A stretch of DNA of 64,000 nucleotides from Chitinophaga sp. CB10 (GTDB lineage: Bacteria; Bacteroidota; Bacteroidia; Chitinophagales; Chitinophagaceae): positions 186,001-250,000 of the forward strand of contig MLAV02000007.1 of assembly GCA_001870995.2 (NCBI GenBank). The letters are read 5' to 3'. The translations under genes and the position numbers were made by a program. The notes beneath the pieces were generated by a model. The model was not told the DNA's origin. It worked only from the letters and a program-made list of their open reading frames with translations, and did no database searches. This document shows, piece after piece, positions 18,147-26,528 of the stretch (position 1 is its first letter; each line of letters opens with the position of its first letter).

Positions 18147-18842
18147 ATGAACTGTTTAATAGTAGACGATAACAAACTTGCCCGCACCGCCATGAAACAA
18201 CTGGCGAGCCACGTATCCCAACTGAAGGTAGTGGGCGAATGCAACAGCGCTATAGAGGCGTATAACCTGCTACAACAGGAAAAAATCGACATCCTGCTGC
18301 TGGACATTGAAATGCCCGGCATGAGCGGGATAGAACTTACCCGTAACCTCGGTAAAAAAGGGCCGGTGATCATCTTCACCACGGCCAAAAAAGAATATGC
18401 CGTGGAAGCATTTGAATTGCATGTGGCGGATTATCTTATCAAGCCGGTGAGTCCGGCCAGGTTTATCCAGGCTATTGACCGGGCAAAGGAGATTTTGGAC
18501 AGCGCAAACCGGGACGTGCAGGTATCCGAACAGGAATTCGTGTTCATACGGGACAACGGCATACTCAAACGCATCCGTATTGACGACATCCTCTACCTCG
18601 AAGCTATGGGCGATTATGTAAAGCTCTATACCCCCCAGAAGTTCCATGCCATCCATACCACCCTTAAAGCCCTGGAGGAAAAGCTGCCGGCGGCCAAATT
18701 CATGCGGGTACACCGCTCCTATATAGTGGCGCTGGATAAAATCAACTCCATTGAGGATGGCAGTATTATTATAGAAAAGAGCGCCGTGCCCGTGGCAGAC
18801 GCTTACAGGGCCGCGCTCAACAGCAGGTTGCGCCTCCTGTAA
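18147..18842 (+). CDS. LytTR-family response regulator
   Basis: A 231-residue two-domain regulator. The receiver (1-120) has the acidic pair Asp7/Asp8, phospho-acceptor Asp53 in LLLDIEMPG, a TTA switch segment and a YLIKPV lysine. The LytTR DNA-binding domain (about 130-231) starts at FVFIRDNGILKRIRIDDILYLEA. LytTR proteins bind paired 9-bp direct repeats about 21 bp apart, start to start; exactly such repeats lie just downstream of its stop codon (18863-18911) and again at 21563-21611. The hybrid kinase at 19341 is the nearest candidate partner. Confidence 0.93.
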   Translation: MNCLIVDDNKLARTAMKQLASHVSQLKVVGECNSAIEAYNLLQQEKIDILLLDIEMPGMSGIELTRNLGKKGPVIIFTTAKKEYAVEAFELHVADYLIKPVSPARFIQAIDRAKEILDSANRDVQVSEQEFVFIRDNGILKRIRIDDILYLEAMGDYVKLYTPQKFHAIHTTLKALEEKLPAAKFMRVHRSYIVALDKINSIEDGSIIIEKSAVPVADAYRAALNSRLRLL

Positions 18843-18862
18843 GAGCCCCTTCCAAATCCCCA

Positions 18863-18946
18863 CCGACAGTTTTTCCCTTTTTACCGACACCCCGGGCCTG
18901 TTGAACCAAATACCGCGAAGCGCAGCTGCATGTCGATGTACCTTTA
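18863..18946 (+). promoter_or_regulatory. Three 21-bp-phased direct repeats plus promoter box, first copy
   Basis: ACCGACA occurs at 18863-18869 and 18884-18890, and a weaker ACCAAAT at 18905-18911; starts are exactly 21 bp (two helical turns) apart. A minus-7-like box TACCTTTA begins at 18939, 34 bp after the third repeat. The ATG of the small secreted protein follows at 18990. The same layout recurs at 21563-21646. The spacing fits LytTR-type operators. Confidence 0.65.
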
Positions 18947-18989
18947 GGTCGTAATCAAAAACAATACATCACATCAAAACTTTATAACC

Positions 18990-19187
18990 ATGAAAAAGTT
19001 AGGAATCATGCTCGCAGTTGCTGCAATGGTATTTGTAGGTACAGCTACTTACGCTCAATCTACGGCTCCTGCCCAGAAAGCTAAAACTGAAAAAACAGCT
19101 ACTGAAAAGAAAGCGCACAAGGGAACTCACAAACACCATCATCACGCAGGTAAAAAAGCACAAAAACCGGCTGAATCCAATAAATAA
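18990..19187 (+). CDS. Small basic secreted protein, Lys/His-rich (Asr-like composition)
   Basis: A 65-residue protein with a signal peptide ending TYAQ (about residue 23). The mature part is almost only Lys, Ala, Thr, His and Pro, with a HKHHHH run. Composition and size recall the enterobacterial acid-shock protein Asr, a chaperone-like periplasmic protein under two-component control; I claim similarity of type, not homology. A related gene lies at 21699. A strong terminator follows, and the upstream repeats suggest control by the LytTR regulator. Confidence 0.75.
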   Translation: MKKLGIMLAVAAMVFVGTATYAQSTAPAQKAKTEKTATEKKAHKGTHKHHHHAGKKAQKPAESNK

Positions 19188-19202
19188 GTTCGCCCCTTTT
19201 TA

Positions 19203-19265
19203 TAGCTCAAATATTTAGCCTGCTGCTGTTAGCATGCCGGTTAAATATTTGAGCTATTTTTATTT
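19203..19265 (+). terminator. Rho-independent terminator of the small basic protein gene
   Basis: A perfect 15-bp stem (TAGCTCAAATATTTA at 19203-19217 with its complement at 19242-19256) encloses a 24-nt loop and is followed by TTTTTATTTT. Confidence 0.8.
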
Positions 19266-19340
19266 TACCTGTCTGCGATTTACTTTTATCCTGTATTTTG
19301 AACCGGCTTTCCCTTTGCAACGTTATTTTACGAAACAGAC

Positions 19341-21539
19341 ATGCAGCCAAAGAACATTAAATATTATCTGCTCGGACTCTTCCTCATAGGCATGGCGCTG
19401 TTTATTGTGTTGCATGTAAACTCTGCCAAAAACATCCGCCAGCTCATTACCGGTAATGAGCAACTCCTGCAGGAACTCAATGTCAAAAACGAAATACAAA
19501 AGCTGCAAACCAGCATGGCCCGTACGGACAGTAAAGTACGGGGCACCGTCATCGCGCAGGACAGTCTGCATATCACCGGCATCGAGTCTGACATCGCCCT
19601 CATCAAAGCCGACCTGAAAGAGATCAATAAAATTGTCCGCAACGACAGTACGGAAAAACTCCTCACCCAGCTGAACTACCTGGTCGATGAAAAGAATAAT
19701 TTCAACGTACAGGTGCTCGATACTTTTTACACGCAGGGCAAATGGGCGGCGGAAAAGCTGATCAATAACCAGAAAGGCAAGCGCCTGGGGGAAGCCATTA
19801 CCGGCATCCTTCATCAGCTGGACAGTACCCGGCAGTCGGAAGTGAACCGCACCACGCACCTTATCGATACCAGCGGCCAAAAGGCGCTCTCCTGGGGTAC
19901 CATCCTGGTGGTATGCGCCTGCCTGACCAGCCTCCTGGCCTTCCTCTATATTACCAGCCGCATTCACCGGCAGGAACAACTGATTGACCAACTGGACGAG
20001 GCCCGGGAACAGGAACGGAAGCTCACCGTCGTAAAAGATCAATTTCTGGCCAATATGAGCCACGAAATACGGACACCCATGAACTCCGTCCTCGGGTTCA
20101 CCCATCTGCTGAAAAACCAGCCTTTAAACGGCAAAGCGAGGGAGTATGTAAATGCGATCGATACCGCAGGGCAAAACCTGCTGGAAATCATCAATGATAT
20201 CCTCGATATTTCCAAGATAGAATCCGGCATGATGCGGATCGAGCCCAGCTCTTTCAGCCTGCAGGGCGTACTGCACGCCGTGTACATGCTTTTTCAGCCC
20301 AAGGCGGAGGAAAAGCACCTCTCCCTCCAGGTGCAGACGGAGGAGCAGGTACCGGACATCCTGTACGGGGATGTGACACGGCTGACCCAGGTATTGGTCA
20401 ACCTGACCAGTAACGCGATTAAGTTTACAGACAAAGGCGCCGTCAGTATTCATGTAACCCGGAGCTGGCAGGACGGCAATGCCGTGCGGCTGCTGTTTAC
20501 CGTCAAAGATACCGGCATCGGGATAGACCCGGCCAAGCAATCCAGCATATTCGACCGCTTTCACCAGGCGGAGGCTTCCACCACCCGCAAATACGGCGGC
20601 ACGGGCCTGGGGCTGACCATCGTAAAACAGCTGGTAGAACTGCAAAACGGCTTCATTGCCGTGGAGAGCAAGCCCGGCGAAGGCAGTACCTTCAAAGTAG
20701 AACTCCCCTACACCCTGGGCGAGCCGCCTGCCGATACCGGCACGGACGAGGAGCAACCCCCGCTGATCCCCGGCATGCAACAGGATATACGCATCCTTGT
20801 GGCGGAAGATAACAGGATGAACCAGAACCTGCTGCGCCACCTGCTGAGTAACCGGCAGCTGACCTACCGCATTGTTACCAACGGTGAGGAAGCATTGCAG
20901 GCCCTGCAAAAAAGCAATTACGACCTGCTGCTGCTCGATATCCAGATGCCTAACGTGGACGGCTATACGGTTATTCAGCGCCTGCGCCAGGAGCAGCATT
21001 CCAACATCCCTGTCATCGCCATGACGGCCCATGCCATGGCAGGGGAAAAAGAAAAATGCCTGCAGCTGGGTATGAACGAATACATTTCCAAACCTATCCG
21101 AGCGGAAGAGCTGTACCGCCTCATCCAGGTGTACACGGGCAAAAGCCTGGGACCCGACATCTCCGGCAACCACCATTTCAATGCCTTATCGGAAAACGGC
21201 CAGCTGATCAACATGCAGTACCTGCAGGAGCTTTCCAATGGCAACAGCGGGTTTGAGCAAACCATGCTGCAGCAGTTCATTGCCCAGATCCCGGAGGACC
21301 TGGGGCAGCTCAAACAGGCCATTCACGACAGTGATTTACCCGGCATCCGGGCGGCGGCGCATCATTTGAAGACCACCGTATCCTTCATCGGCCTGGAAGC
21401 CCATTTATACCCCTTCCTGGAGCCGCTGGAACATGTAAGCGGGGAGGATTTTGTACAGGCCGATGCGGCGGAATCATTTGCTTCATTGCGTCAGCTGGCT
21501 ACGCAGGCCGTCCAGGAAGCAATGACTTTATTGCTGTAA
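19341..21539 (+). CDS. Hybrid sensor histidine kinase with receiver and Hpt domains
   Basis: A 732-residue membrane kinase carrying a full phosphorelay. Order: TM1 (about 8-25), a helical extracytoplasmic sensor of about 155 residues, TM2 (about 186-205), HisKA with the H-box FLANMSHEIRTPMNS, HATPase with N-box LVNLTSNAIKFTDKG and the G boxes DTGIGI and GGTGLGL, a receiver (about 487-605, LLLLDIQMPNVDGY), and a C-terminal Hpt domain with AAAHHLKTT. No recognisable ligand domain is in the sensor region. It lies between two small basic secreted-protein genes and after a LytTR regulator, so the Hpt domain could pass phosphate to that regulator (inference). Confidence 0.92.
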   Translation: MQPKNIKYYLLGLFLIGMALFIVLHVNSAKNIRQLITGNEQLLQELNVKNEIQKLQTSMARTDSKVRGTVIAQDSLHITGIESDIALIKADLKEINKIVRNDSTEKLLTQLNYLVDEKNNFNVQVLDTFYTQGKWAAEKLINNQKGKRLGEAITGILHQLDSTRQSEVNRTTHLIDTSGQKALSWGTILVVCACLTSLLAFLYITSRIHRQEQLIDQLDEAREQERKLTVVKDQFLANMSHEIRTPMNSVLGFTHLLKNQPLNGKAREYVNAIDTAGQNLLEIINDILDISKIESGMMRIEPSSFSLQGVLHAVYMLFQPKAEEKHLSLQVQTEEQVPDILYGDVTRLTQVLVNLTSNAIKFTDKGAVSIHVTRSWQDGNAVRLLFTVKDTGIGIDPAKQSSIFDRFHQAEASTTRKYGGTGLGLTIVKQLVELQNGFIAVESKPGEGSTFKVELPYTLGEPPADTGTDEEQPPLIPGMQQDIRILVAEDNRMNQNLLRHLLSNRQLTYRIVTNGEEALQALQKSNYDLLLLDIQMPNVDGYTVIQRLRQEQHSNIPVIAMTAHAMAGEKEKCLQLGMNEYISKPIRAEELYRLIQVYTGKSLGPDISGNHHFNALSENGQLINMQYLQELSNGNSGFEQTMLQQFIAQIPEDLGQLKQAIHDSDLPGIRAAAHHLKTTVSFIGLEAHLYPFLEPLEHVSGEDFVQADAAESFASLRQLATQAVQEAMTLLL

Positions 21540-21562
21540 CGGCAAAGGTTACACGCACGCTC

Positions 21563-21646
21563 ACCGACAGCCATCCCCCTTTCAACGACAATCCTGCCGC
21601 ATTCACCGAAACCGCCCGCACAGCGCCATTTCCCACCGTAATTTAG
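21563..21646 (+). promoter_or_regulatory. Three 21-bp-phased direct repeats plus promoter box, second copy
   Basis: ACCGACA at 21563-21569, AACGACA at 21584-21590 and ACCGAAA at 21605-21611 start exactly 21 bp apart. A box beginning TAATTTAG starts at 21639, again 34 bp after the third repeat. Every element is offset exactly 2700 bases from the copy at 18863. The small secreted-protein ATG is at 21699. Confidence 0.65.
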
Positions 21647-21698
21647 TATCACAAACACGGACACAATTATTTATAAAGCATTTAAAAAGACAAACATC

Positions 21699-21899
21699 AT
21701 GAAAAAATTCCTGATCGCTGCTGTAGCAGTAATGACCATTTCTGCCGGCGCATTCGCACAAGCACCAGCTGCTAAACCAGCTAAAAAAGAAAAAGCTAAA
21801 ACCGAAGCTAAAGCTGAAGCAAAACCTGCTGCTGATTCTACCAAGAAAGCAGCTCACACTGCTAAGAAAGCTGCTAAAGCTGAAGCTAAGAAAGGTTAA
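21699..21899 (+). CDS. Small basic secreted protein, Ala/Lys-rich (Asr/H1-like composition)
   Basis: A 66-residue relative of the protein at 18990. It has a signal peptide ending GAFAQ, then a mature part made almost wholly of Ala, Lys, Glu, Thr and Pro, with repeated KAEAK and TKKAAH units like an H1-histone tail. It lacks the His run of its partner. Low complexity means a predicted disordered or helical polycation in the periplasm. The promoter repeats match those of the partner gene, so I expect co-regulation. Confidence 0.75.
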   Translation: MKKFLIAAVAVMTISAGAFAQAPAAKPAKKEKAKTEAKAEAKPAADSTKKAAHTAKKAAKAEAKKG

Positions 21900-21928
21900 T
21901 ACCGTTTATACAGCGTTTGAGTTCACTG

Positions 21929-21957
21929 ATCCCGTTTCGCCCGAAACGGGATTTTCT
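21929..21957 (+). terminator. Rho-independent terminator after second small basic protein
   Basis: Stem ATCCCGTTTCG (21929-21939) pairs with CGAAACGGGAT (21942-21952), followed by TTTC. Confidence 0.75.
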
Positions 21958-21978
21958 TTACAGTCGTAAGCCAAATAA

Positions 21979-22006
21979 AAAAGGGTCTGCTTTTGCAGAC
22001 CCTTTT
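21979..22006. terminator. Bidirectional rho-independent terminator
   Basis: A perfect 12-bp stem AAAAGGGTCTGC (21979-21990) with loop TTTT; the right arm ends in TTTT at 22006. Oriented both ways, it ends the minus-strand TPR gene and backs up the plus-strand terminator. Confidence 0.85.
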
Positions 22007-22029
22007 CAGTTATATCGCGTACCGGCGGC

Positions 22030-23286
22030 TTATTTCAGCGCGTCCAGTTTCTTTTTCACTTCTTCCATTTTAGCTGTCTGGTTTTTGATCGCATAGATTT
22101 TCTGTAATGCATACAGGCAGCTTTCGTAAGATTGTTTGTCGCTGGCATCCAGGCTCGCGCCTTTAGCAGTGAAGGACTCGTCCGCTTTTTCGAAATATGG
22201 TAAAGACTGGTTCATCAGGTTTTCCATATTTGACTGCAGTTCTTTTGCTTTAGCGGAAGTCTGCTGTTTGCTGTCCAGTTCATTCAGTTGTTTGTTGTAC
22301 ACAACGGCGCGGTTGAAGTACAGTGCGCCCAGCTGGAAGTTGGCGATAGCGTCGGATGGGTTGGCAGCCAGTACTTTTTTGTAAGCCTCCTCTGCTTTAC
22401 CGATCAGCTCATTGTAGTTGGCTGGTTTAGGCGCATCGTTACCGTTGTTGTCGCGCGGGTTGGCGAGGTTGTCCAGGCGGATGGCGTAATCCAGTTGCAG
22501 TTGCACATCGCTCGGATTTTCAGCGATTTTCTTTTCCAGCATACCGAGGAGTTCAGCTGTTTTACCGGTTTTGGTGTAGTACAGCATCTCCATATCGTTA
22601 AAGCGTTTGTCTTTAGGGAAAACGGCTTTACCTTGTTCGATGGCTTTCAGCCAGTTGGCGTTATCGCCTTTCTCTTCGTACAGCTGACCGAGGATCACGT
22701 ACAGGGCTGGTTCGCCTTTGAATTGCAGGTCAGCGGCTTTTTGCAGGTAAGTCAGGGCGGCGTCGCTCTGTTTGGCCTGGCTGGCAGCGTAACCGGTATA
22801 GAAGATCAGCGCCGTGTCAGTAGGCAGCGGCGTAGTGATGTTTTTCTGTTTGTTGTAGAAGGATACTACTTCTTCCGCTTTGGAGAAGTTGTTCAGCGCT
22901 GGCTCCCACTTCTGCTCGTTCAGGGCAGCGTAGCCGGCGTTAGCCACCACGGCGTAGATGTTGTACATGGACTGGTTCAGGGTCAGTACGCCGTCTTTCA
23001 TGTCAGGATTGATTTCGTATGCTTTTTTGTAAGCATCGTATGCCTGTAATGCCAGTGCCGGGTCTTTCGCTTTGGTACCCATTGCTTCCAGGATACGGCC
23101 GTCTACGAACCAGGTTTTAGCGTCGTTTTTAGTTTTGTCGTGCTGTAATGCTGCGTCGATATCTGCTTTAGCTTTCTCTAAGTCTTGTTTAGTCAGATTT
23201 TCCTCCGCGCTGCTCACTTTGGCTTTTTGAGCCATCACGCTCACTGTTACGGAACAGAGGAGAACAGAAACCAATAATTTTTTCAT
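22030..23286 (-). CDS. Secreted TPR-repeat protein
   Basis: A 418-residue exported protein with a signal peptide (MKKLLVSVLLCSVTVSVMAQ) followed by helical repeats of about 34 residues. TPR-like units include AYDAYKKAYEINPDMKDG, AALTYLQKAADLQFKGEPAL and AEEAYKKVLAANPSDAIANF. Such proteins act as periplasmic scaffolds; no partner is evident. It is transcribed in the same direction as gyrA and lies 233 bp after it. This association is common in Chitinophagaceae as far as I recall. Confidence 0.8.
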   Translation of the reverse strand: MKKLLVSVLLCSVTVSVMAQKAKVSSAEENLTKQDLEKAKADIDAALQHDKTKNDAKTWFVDGRILEAMGTKAKDPALALQAYDAYKKAYEINPDMKDGVLTLNQSMYNIYAVVANAGYAALNEQKWEPALNNFSKAEEVVSFYNKQKNITTPLPTDTALIFYTGYAASQAKQSDAALTYLQKAADLQFKGEPALYVILGQLYEEKGDNANWLKAIEQGKAVFPKDKRFNDMEMLYYTKTGKTAELLGMLEKKIAENPSDVQLQLDYAIRLDNLANPRDNNGNDAPKPANYNELIGKAEEAYKKVLAANPSDAIANFQLGALYFNRAVVYNKQLNELDSKQQTSAKAKELQSNMENLMNQSLPYFEKADESFTAKGASLDASDKQSYESCLYALQKIYAIKNQTAKMEEVKKKLDALK

Positions 23287-23441
23287 GTCTTGTTTTTTTT
23301 AGTTGCTGATTATCTTGTAAGAGTATGGTGCTTAATTATATATACAATCAGAGCTACAGATACCACTACAGCTTGCTTAAAAATTTTCAGCTGCCCGAAA
23401 ATTTCCGCCCGCAGGGCTTTACAGCCACCCGGTTAGCACAG

Positions 23442-23498
23442 GCGCCCCGCTACCGGCGCTAGCCGGGCATTTGCCCGCGGGTAACGGGCAAATGCCGG
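23442..23498 (-). terminator. Hairpins downstream of gyrA
   Basis: CCGGGCATTTGCCCG (23463-23477) pairs with CGGGCAAATGCCGG (23485-23498). A second stem, GCGCC/GGCGC, lies at 23442-23459. No U-run follows on the minus strand, so this may be an mRNA 3' stabilising structure rather than a classical terminator. Confidence 0.45.
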
Positions 23499-23519
23499 AG
23501 CTTTCTATAATATTACTGA

Positions 23520-26099
23520 TTATTCTTCAGTTGACGGCGCTGCCGCTTCATCACCATTTTCCTCAGGAGCCTCGTTTTCGCTGATTGCTCCTGCTTCGGC
23601 TGCTTCATCTGTTGGCAGTAGATCGGTTTCTTCCTCCTGCTCGTCCAGGCGTGCTACAGCTGCGATTTCGTCGCTGTCGTCCAGGCGGATCAGGCGAACG
23701 CCCTGGGTGGCACGGCCGGCCTCGCGGATATCTGCGACAGCCATACGGATCGTGATACCTGACTTACAGGTGATCATCAGGTCATGCTTCTCCGTTACAT
23801 CCAGGATCGCAATCAGGTTACCGGTTTTTTCCGTAATGTTGATGGTCTTCACACCTTTACCACCCCTGTTGGTGATACGGTACTCTTCAATGTTGGTACG
23901 TTTGCCGTATCCTTTTTCGGATACAACGAGTACGGTTCTTGATTCGTCCTCTTTATCAACACAAATCATACCAACCACCTCATCGTTCTCATTGTCTACC
24001 TCGATACCTCTTACCCCGATGGCGCCGCGGCCTGTGTCGCGCACGGTATTTTCAGGGAAGCGGATGGCACGGCCGCTCTTAATGGCCATCATGATCTGGC
24101 TTTGACCGTTGGTCAGCTTCGCTTCCAGCAGCTGGTCGCCCTCATTGATGGTAATGGCGTTTACACCGTTCTGACGCGGACGGCTGAATTCTTCCAGCAG
24201 CGTCTTCTTGATGATACCGTTCTTGGTACAGAGTACAATATAATTGTTATTGATGAATTCTTTATCTCCCAGGTCCTTGATATCAATGATCGCGCGGATC
24301 TTATCGTCCTGCGGCAGTTGTATAAGGTTCTGGATAGCGCGGCCTTTACCGTTTTTCTCCCCTTCCGGAATTTCGTACACCTTCAGCCAGTAGCAGCGTC
24401 CTTTTTCGGTAAAGAACAGCATGGTGTGGTGGGTGGAGGCCACGAAGAGGTGTTCGATAAAGTCCTCGTCGCGGGTACGGCCGCCGATGGCGCCACGGCC
24501 GCCGCGTTTCTGCTGGCGGTAGTCGTAGGCAGAAGTACGTTTGATATAACCCAGGTGGGAAATGGTGATCACCACATCCTCTTCCGCGATGATATCTTCA
24601 ATACGCATTTCGCTGGCCAGGTACTGGATTTCAGTCTTACGCTCGTCGCCGAAGCGCTTCTTCACGTCTTCCAGTTCTTCCTTGATGATCTTCATACGCA
24701 GGCTCTCGTCGTTGAGTACATCGTTCAGGTAAGCAATGAGCTTCATGATCTCTTCGTACTCTTCCTTGATCTTCTCGCGCTCCATGCCGGTGAGGCGTTG
24801 CAGGCGCAGTTCCAGGATGGCTTTGGCCTGTATCTCGGAGAGATTGAATTCGCTCATCAAACCTTCCTTCGCAATTTCCGGCGTAGCGGCTGCACGGATC
24901 AGGGCGATCACGGCATCCAGGTGATCCAGCGCAATCAGGTAACCCTGGAGGATGTGCGCCTTCTCTTCCGCCTTACGGAGGTCGAAGCGGGTCCTTCTCA
25001 CCACCACTTCGTGGCGGAAGTCGATGAACTCAGCCAGGATCTCCTTCAGGTTCAGGATACGCGGACGGCCTTTTACCAGCGCCACGTTGTTGATACCGTA
25101 AGAAGTCTGCAGTTCGGAATATTTATATAACTGGTTAATGATCACGTTCGGAATAGCCTCGCGTTTGAGATCAATCACCAGGCGCATCCCTTCCCGGTCG
25201 CTCTCATCGCGCACGTCGGAAATGCCTTCAATGATTTTATCGTTTACCAGGGCGGCAATTTTCTGGTGCAGCACCGCCTTGTTGATCTGGTACGGCAGTT
25301 CGTAAATCACCAGCCGCTCGCGGCCTGATTTGGATGTTTCAGCCATGATCTTACCACGTACCACCACGCGGCCGCGGCCTGTTTCAAAGCCCTGTTTCAC
25401 CCCGTCGAACCCATAGATGATACCGCCGGTCGGGAAGTCAGGCGCTTTAACGTGCTTGATCAGTTCGTCGATGGTAATGTCGCGGTTGTCCACATAAGCA
25501 ATCAAACCATCCACCACCTCGGAAAGGTTATGGGGCATGATGTTCGTAGCCATACCTACGGCAATACCGGAAGCTCCGTTGATCAGGAGGTTGGGAATGC
25601 GTGTAGGCAACACCGTTGGTTCTTCGAGCGTGTCGTCGAAGTTGAGGGTGAAATCCACCGTTTCTTTTTCAATGTCTTCGAGCATGGCCTCTGCCAGTTT
25701 CTGGAGACGCACCTCGGTGTAACGCATGGCCGCCGGCATGTCGCCATCCACGGAACCAAAGTTACCCTGACCATCTACCAGCATGTAGCGAAGGCTCCAT
25801 GGCTGCGCCATACGAACAATGGTGTCGTAAATAGACGAGTCGCCATGCGGGTGATACTTACCCATTACATCCCCTACAATACGCGCAGACTTTTTGTATG
25901 GCTTGTTGCTGTGGTTACCGGCCTCGTTCATCCCGTAGAGAACGCGGCGGTGTACAGGTTTCAGACCATCCCTTACATCGGGCAAAGCGCGGCCCACAAT
26001 CACTGACATAGAGTAGTCAATGTAGGCAGTCTTCATTTGTTCCTCGATATTAATCTGGACAATTTTCCCTTCCTGCTGATTTTCCGTATGCTCTGTCAT
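23520..26099 (-). CDS. gyrA: DNA gyrase subunit A
   Basis: An 859-residue GyrA, which with GyrB forms the ATP-dependent topoisomerase that introduces negative supercoils. The catalytic Tyr is Tyr127 in MRYTEVRL. The quinolone-resistance region reads HPHGDSSIYDT: Ser88 and Asp92, equivalent to E. coli Ser83 and Asp87, are intact, so no target-site resistance is visible. The GyrA box is QKRGGRG, a variant of QRRGGKG, and six beta-pinwheel blades follow. The C-terminus ends in an acidic tail of about 50 residues, as in many Bacteroidota gyrases. Confidence 0.97.
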   Translation of the reverse strand: MTEHTENQQEGKIVQINIEEQMKTAYIDYSMSVIVGRALPDVRDGLKPVHRRVLYGMNEAGNHSNKPYKKSARIVGDVMGKYHPHGDSSIYDTIVRMAQPWSLRYMLVDGQGNFGSVDGDMPAAMRYTEVRLQKLAEAMLEDIEKETVDFTLNFDDTLEEPTVLPTRIPNLLINGASGIAVGMATNIMPHNLSEVVDGLIAYVDNRDITIDELIKHVKAPDFPTGGIIYGFDGVKQGFETGRGRVVVRGKIMAETSKSGRERLVIYELPYQINKAVLHQKIAALVNDKIIEGISDVRDESDREGMRLVIDLKREAIPNVIINQLYKYSELQTSYGINNVALVKGRPRILNLKEILAEFIDFRHEVVVRRTRFDLRKAEEKAHILQGYLIALDHLDAVIALIRAAATPEIAKEGLMSEFNLSEIQAKAILELRLQRLTGMEREKIKEEYEEIMKLIAYLNDVLNDESLRMKIIKEELEDVKKRFGDERKTEIQYLASEMRIEDIIAEEDVVITISHLGYIKRTSAYDYRQQKRGGRGAIGGRTRDEDFIEHLFVASTHHTMLFFTEKGRCYWLKVYEIPEGEKNGKGRAIQNLIQLPQDDKIRAIIDIKDLGDKEFINNNYIVLCTKNGIIKKTLLEEFSRPRQNGVNAITINEGDQLLEAKLTNGQSQIMMAIKSGRAIRFPENTVRDTGRGAIGVRGIEVDNENDEVVGMICVDKEDESRTVLVVSEKGYGKRTNIEEYRITNRGGKGVKTINITEKTGNLIAILDVTEKHDLMITCKSGITIRMAVADIREAGRATQGVRLIRLDDSDEIAAVARLDEQEEETDLLPTDEAAEAGAISENEAPEENGDEAAAPSTEE

Positions 26100-26142
26100 T
26101 TAGTATTGATTTACAGATTTTTCTGCTGAAAAATAATAGAGG

Positions 26143-26150
26143 CAAATATA
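26143..26150 (-). promoter_or_regulatory. Minus-7 promoter box of gyrA
   Basis: Minus-strand TATATTTG, an exact TAnnTTTG match, 43 bases before the gyrA ATG. No clear minus-33 TTG is visible. Confidence 0.65.
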
Positions 26151-26528
26151 ACCATTTCAGGCCGAAATCCGGCCGAAAAAAAGGAAAATGTGAATAAAAT
26201 TAGCCATAGGGATAAAACCTGATATTTGAACTTCATTATATGGTTTAAATGCCACATGCCAGCCAATCAATATCCCCCGTTTTTCGTTATAATGGTAAAT
26301 TATGTAATTTTACTTTATCTTTTATATGTCCCAAATCCCTGATATGTAAGAAATAACATATTTAGTACCCTTTTGTTCCTAACCCATTGAAACCCAATTG
26401 ATTCTTCAGAGGAATACAATTTATTTTATATAGCTGAATCCGAAAATCACTTTCATTTCGAACATATATTATAAACTTTCTGTTATTCCCCTGATTCTTA
26501 ATCACTTTTTCCAATAGAAAAGCGTACT
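26151..26528. other. AT-rich intergenic region between gyrA and saccharopine dehydrogenase
   Basis: A divergent intergenic region of 378 bp with no supported ORF. It must hold the promoter of the plus-strand dehydrogenase gene; several TA/TTTG-like words are present but none is clearly spaced before the ATG at 26529. Confidence 0.4.
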
